Positions 13,065 through 15,893 of a stretch of 15,893 nt of DNA are shown in pieces. The notes under the pieces are model-generated. The model had not been told where the DNA came from and searched no databases. It saw only the letters and a program-made list of their open reading frames with translations. Origin of the DNA: Pseudomonadota bacterium (GTDB lineage Bacteria; Pseudomonadota; Alphaproteobacteria; Rhizobiales; Rhizobiaceae). The number at the start of each line of letters is the position of its first letter. Within the stretch, counting starts at the first letter, position 1. Both the position numbers and the translations under genes were made by a program. The stretch lies in the NCBI GenBank assembly GCA_023388675.1, contig JAEWFU010000546.1, forward strand, positions 1 through 15,893, written 5' to 3'.

Positions 13065-14249
13065 CGCGCGTTCTTCCAGATAGTCGCCGATCATCTCGAC
13101 CTCGCGGCGTTCGCGGTCGAGATAGTCCGCCACCGCGTGGCGCAGCCCCGGATGAGCGATGTGATGCGCGGAATGCGTCGTCACCGGGCGGTAGCCGCGC
13201 GCCAGCTTGTGCTCGCCCTGCGCACCGGCTTCCACGGTCTTGAGACCCTTTGCGATCGCGAAATCGATGGCCTGATGGTAGCAGACCTCGAAATGCAGGA
13301 ACGGATGATCCTCGATGCAGCCCCAGTTGCGGCCATAGAGCGTCTCCGAGCCGATGAAATTGATGGCCCCGGCAATGTAGCGCCCGTCGCGGCGGGCCAT
13401 CACCAGCAGGATGTCGTCGGCCATGCGCTCGCCGACAAGCGAGAAAAAGCGGCGGTTGAGATAGGGGCTTCCCCATTTGCGCCCGCCGGTATCCATATAG
13501 AAGGCATAGAAGTCGTCCCATGCCGCCTCGGTCAGGTCGCGTCCCGTCAGCCAGTCGATCTCGATGCCGGAGACCAGCGCCTCGCGCCGTTCGCGCTTCA
13601 GCGCCTTGCGCTTGCGCGAGGCGAGCGTGTCCAGGAAGTCGCCATAGGTGGCATAGTCTTCATTGAAGAAATGGAACTGCTGGTCGGTCCGATGCAGAAA
13701 GCCGGCCTGTTCGAGTGCATCGACATCGCGGGTTTCAGCAAAGGTGACGTGAACCGATGACGCTCCGATCCGCGCGCAAAGCGCCTTCAACCCTTCGGCA
13801 AGCGCCTGCCGGGCCGCTGAACCGTCGCTGCCGCGCGGCGTCAGCAATCGGGGTCCGGTGGCAGGCGTGAACGGCACCGAGACCTGCAGCTTCGGATAAT
13901 ACGCTCCGCCGGCGCGTTCGAAGGCATCGGCCCAGCCGTGGTCGAAGACATATTCTCCCTGACTGTGGTTCTTCAGGTAGCAGGGGACGGCGCCGATGAG
14001 CGCGCCGTCCGGTGTCTCCAGCCTCAGGTGCTGTCCCAGCCAGCCCGTGCGCCGGTCAGCACAACCGCTTTCCTCCAGCGAAAGAAGAAAATTGTAGGAT
14101 ATGAAAGGGTTGTATGGTGTTTCTTCACCGCCGCGCGTTGTTCCGGCGAGGGCTTCCCACTCGCTTCGCGAGAACGCCGCAATGCTCGGCACGACGCGAA
14201 TGACGAATTCGCCGCCGGATTGCGCTTCCTCGTCGCACCTGTCGCTCAT
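13047..14249 (-). CDS. FemAB-like / GNAT-fold protein (former DUF482)
   Basis: The 400-residue product belongs to the FemAB_like family (often described as peptidoglycan biosynthesis/recognition protein), with a GNAT-type acyltransferase fold. The family hallmark is clear: FDHGWADAFERAG followed by YYPKL (117-121) and VPFTP (125-129). Later stretches SRKRKALKRERREAL, DTGGRKWGSPYLNRRFF and INFIGSETLYGRNWGC also fit. FemAB proteins transfer aminoacyl groups to peptidoglycan bridges in Gram-positives; in alphaproteobacteria the reaction is not settled. There is no signal peptide, so it is cytosolic. It follows the phosphodiesterase gene by 60 bases on the same strand and may be the last gene of a ridA-gdpD-femAB-like operon. 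Its 3' end lies inside a hairpin. Confidence 0.88.
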   Translation of the reverse strand: MSDRCDEEAQSGGEFVIRVVPSIAAFSRSEWEALAGTTRGGEETPYNPFISYNFLLSLEESGCADRRTGWLGQHLRLETPDGALIGAVPCYLKNHSQGEYVFDHGWADAFERAGGAYYPKLQVSVPFTPATGPRLLTPRGSDGSAARQALAEGLKALCARIGASSVHVTFAETRDVDALEQAGFLHRTDQQFHFFNEDYATYGDFLDTLASRKRKALKRERREALVSGIEIDWLTGRDLTEAAWDDFYAFYMDTGGRKWGSPYLNRRFFSLVGERMADDILLVMARRDGRYIAGAINFIGSETLYGRNWGCIEDHPFLHFEVCYHQAIDFAIAKGLKTVEAGAQGEHKLARGYRPVTTHSAHHIAHPGLRHAVADYLDRERREVEMIGDYLEERAPFRKA

Positions 14250-14309
14250 GGCTTCTTAGATACGACAGCCATTGTGCGATGCAAGATCGGCCAGCTCGAT
14301 TTGCCGCCC

Positions 14310-15020
14310 CTAGGCTTCGAAACCTTCGAAGGTCATCTGGTCGGCATGGGTGAACGTGACCTCTCGCGCCTGATCGTTGCGGACGGTCCATGTGATGACC
14401 GGCATGGCAAGCTTTTCCCGCACGAAACTGACGAACGGATTGGGCAGGTCGTGCACCCCGAACGAGACGAACGAGATCGGGTGCGCCAGCATCGAGAAAT
14501 GGGCTTCGAGATCGCGGACCGTTCGTCCGTGCGCCGTCAATCCGGCCGGAATGCCAGGGGCGTCGCTGGCGAACTGGCGAACGAGCCAATGGTCGAACGA
14601 CATGATCGCGGCTTTGCCTTCATAGTGTGACAGTTCTTTCGCGACGGCGGCGACCAGCCCGTCATCCTTGCCCTCGGTACCCTTCAGCTCGATCACCAGC
14701 GGCACGCGGCCACCAACCAGTGCCAGCATCTCGGCAAGCGTCGGCACATGGTCGGCCGTGCCGCCGATCTGCATCTGCGCGAGGCTCGCGACGGTCTGTT
14801 CGTAGACGAAGCCCTCGCGGCCGACGAGCCGGTTGAGGACGGCGTCGTGGAAGACGACTGGCACGCCGTCCGAAGACAGATGCACATCACACTCGATCGC
14901 GTAGTTCCTGTCGGCCGCGGCATCGAATGCCGAGAGGGTATTTTCCCAGCGTGCGTTGTTGAGGTCGTGGTAGCCGCGATGGGCGATCGGACGGCTGGTG
15001 AGCCAGGAGATCTCGGTCAT
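14310..15020 (-). CDS. Glycerophosphodiester phosphodiesterase
   Basis: The enzyme hydrolyses glycerophosphodiesters to glycerol-3-phosphate and an alcohol, using a divalent metal in a TIM barrel. From ATG 15020 the product is 236 residues. Catalytic residues visible are H14-R15 in the AHRG motif, E43 and D45 in IECDVHLSSDG, H58 in VFHDAVLNRL, and the later IELKGTEG. There is no signal peptide, indicating a cytosolic form that recycles phospholipid head groups. The frame extends upstream to 15290, but that part lies inside ridA, is rich in Arg and Cys and lacks homology, so I reject it. The start lies 14 bases after the ridA stop and has no good Shine-Dalgarno sequence, so translation may depend on coupling to ridA. 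Confidence 0.92.
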   Translation of the reverse strand: MTEISWLTSRPIAHRGYHDLNNARWENTLSAFDAAADRNYAIECDVHLSSDGVPVVFHDAVLNRLVGREGFVYEQTVASLAQMQIGGTADHVPTLAEMLALVGGRVPLVIELKGTEGKDDGLVAAVAKELSHYEGKAAIMSFDHWLVRQFASDAPGIPAGLTAHGRTVRDLEAHFSMLAHPISFVSFGVHDLPNPFVSFVREKLAMPVITWTVRNDQAREVTFTHADQMTFEGFEA

Positions 15021-15034
15021 GGATGTGGTGGTCG

Positions 15035-15496
15035 CTATTTGAGTTCGACGATGGCTTCGATTTCGACTGCTGCGTTCAACGGCAGCACCGCCACGCCGAC
15101 GGCCGATCGCGCATGCTTGCCGCGCTCGCCCAGTGCCTCGGCCAGAAAGTTCGACGCGCCGTTGGCGACAAGATGCTGTTCGGTGAAGTCCGGGGCGGAA
15201 GCTACAAAGACAGTGATCTTCACAATCCGCGCGATCTGCTCGAGGTCGCCGGTAGCCGCGTGGATCTGTGCCAGGATATTGATGGCGCACAGCTTCGCCG
15301 CCTGCTTGCCCCCTTCGGTGTCGAGGTCGCGACCGAGCAGGCCGGTCATCAGCTTGCCTGCCTCAAGAGGCAGTTGACCTGCCGTCATCAGCAGCTTGCC
15401 GCTTTGGGCATAGGGCACGTAGTTGGCGGCGGGTGCTGCCGCCACAGGCAACGTCACCCCAAGCGCATCGAGGCGTTTTTGGATTGTGTCGGGCAT
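15035..15496 (-). CDS. RidA family protein (YjgF/YER057c/UK114 superfamily)
   Basis: RidA proteins hydrolyse reactive enamine/imine intermediates made by PLP-dependent dehydratases. The 153-residue product belongs to the longer branch of the superfamily, about 25 residues more than E. coli RidA. Typical stretches are YAQSGKLLMTAGQLPLEAG, CAINILAQIHAATGDLEQI, and the C-terminal HARSAVGVAVLPLNAAVEIEA, which contains the arginine (R130) equivalent to the substrate-binding Arg of RidA. The start at 15496 is backed by AAGGA on the minus strand. It is the first gene of a probable three-gene operon and is divergent from the EipB gene across 125 bases. Exact RidA activity in this long subgroup is less certain than for the archetype. 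Confidence 0.9.
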   Translation of the reverse strand: MPDTIQKRLDALGVTLPVAAAPAANYVPYAQSGKLLMTAGQLPLEAGKLMTGLLGRDLDTEGGKQAAKLCAINILAQIHAATGDLEQIARIVKITVFVASAPDFTEQHLVANGASNFLAEALGERGKHARSAVGVAVLPLNAAVEIEAIVELK

Positions 15497-15621
15497 GGTC
15501 TATTCCTTATGCTGCGGGGCAGGCGAGGGAACGGCTTCCGATAGCGCCCTGCTTCTGCCACGAATATTTCCTGTGGTGAATAGAGAGAATGCGGACCTCG
15601 CCGCGCTTCGGAGATTTGTTC

Positions 15622-15893
15622 ATGCGCATTGTGCGCCTTGCCCTGCCTGCCTTTCTGTCCGCCGTCCCGGCAACCGTGCTGCCCGCCCATGCGGGCGCCC
15701 TGATACCGCACCGCGCGGTCTACGATCTGTCCCTCGACGAAGCGTCCGACCGCTCGGGAATCACCGGCATCACCGGCCGGATGGTCTACGAGTTTAACGG
15801 GTCGGCCTGCGAGGGCTATACGGTGACGTTTCGCTTCGTCACCCAGATAGACACCGCCGACATGTCGCGGATGACCGACCAGCAGACGACCAC
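15622..15893 (+). CDS. eipB: EipB-like envelope protein (DUF1849), 5' part only
   Basis: EipB is a periplasmic beta-spiral protein needed for envelope integrity in Brucella and conserved across Hyphomicrobiales. The 90 visible residues include a signal peptide with probable cleavage after A24 (LPAHA, then GALIPHRAVYDL). They continue with the family stretches ASDRSGITGITGRMVYEFNG, CEGYTVTFRFVTQ and MTDQQTT. C63 likely corresponds to one cysteine of the disulfide known for EipB; the partner would lie beyond the window. GGAG at 15610-15613, 8 bases upstream, supports the start. The gene runs off the right edge. It is divergent from ridA, so the 125-base gap probably holds promoters for both, but I see no clear boxes. 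Confidence 0.88.
   Translation, partial: MRIVRLALPAFLSAVPATVLPAHAGALIPHRAVYDLSLDEASDRSGITGITGRMVYEFNGSACEGYTVTFRFVTQIDTADMSRMTDQQTT

Noticed and set aside
15021..15290. N-terminal extension of the phosphodiesterase
   Set aside because: It overlaps ridA, has an Arg/Cys-rich composition and no family similarity; the catalytic domain begins right after ATG 15020.
1..15893. CRISPR arrays, tRNA or rRNA genes, insertion sequences, phage genes
   Set aside because: I found no regularly spaced repeats, no tRNA-like cloverleaf with T-loop signature, and no transposase, integrase or phage-type products; codon bias is even throughout.

Overview
The window looks like a core-chromosome segment of a high-GC alphaproteobacterium in the order Hyphomicrobiales (rhizobial group), most likely Phyllobacteriaceae (Mesorhizobium-like). 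The basis is the gene set: DUF599, DUF1489, a MipZ-type ATPase, a SPOR-tailed D,D-carboxypeptidase, a phasin, ClpS-ClpA, the alphaproteobacterial FemAB-like family and an EipB (DUF1849) start. The strong G/C bias at third codon positions is even across the window. I see no tRNA, rRNA, insertion sequence, integrase, CRISPR array or other mobile sign. The genus call is inference.

Layout. 1-152 is the 3' end of an unidentified gene, meeting a DUF599 membrane protein tail to tail (149-853, minus). 854-1429 holds an orphan hairpin, a possible promoter, a 42-residue single-span membrane protein too short for routine ORF calling, and a strong intrinsic terminator. 1430-3330 carries the iron-sulfur L-serine ammonia-lyase sdaA and a DUF1489 gene. 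3427-5823 is a three-gene plus-strand cluster: a MipZ-like ParA-family ATPase, a von Willebrand factor A protein, and a membrane J-domain protein resembling mitochondrial Tim14 and bacterial TimB. 5872-7284 (minus) is a secreted D-alanyl-D-alanine carboxypeptidase with a SPOR domain. A divergent regulatory gap (7285-7547) separates it from a phasin gene; two sequences there resemble PhaR operators. After the phasin terminator and a striking palindrome come clpS and clpA (8127-10954), then azlC-azlD (11064-12187), a HIT hydrolase (minus), an EmrE-type SMR transporter (plus), and a minus-strand set ridA, glycerophosphodiester phosphodiesterase, FemAB-like protein (15496 down to 13047). The 5' part of an EipB gene runs off the right edge.

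How the genes work together. ClpS-ClpA forms the N-degron unfoldase and adaptor pair. AzlCD would export branched-chain amino acids. SdaA and RidA are metabolically related, because RidA-family enzymes hydrolyse the enamine/imine intermediates that PLP-dependent serine/threonine dehydratases release; SdaA itself is PLP-independent, so a direct link is not implied. The carboxypeptidase, EipB and perhaps the FemAB-like protein concern the envelope. The phasin coats polyhydroxybutyrate granules.

The best candidate for an under-described system is the MipZ-like / vWA / J-protein cluster. It combines a division-type ATPase, a metal-site adhesion domain and a membrane Hsp70 co-chaperone, with the last two genes translationally coupled. 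The next most interesting items are the paired PhaR-like boxes at the phasin promoter and the palindrome in the clpS leader.
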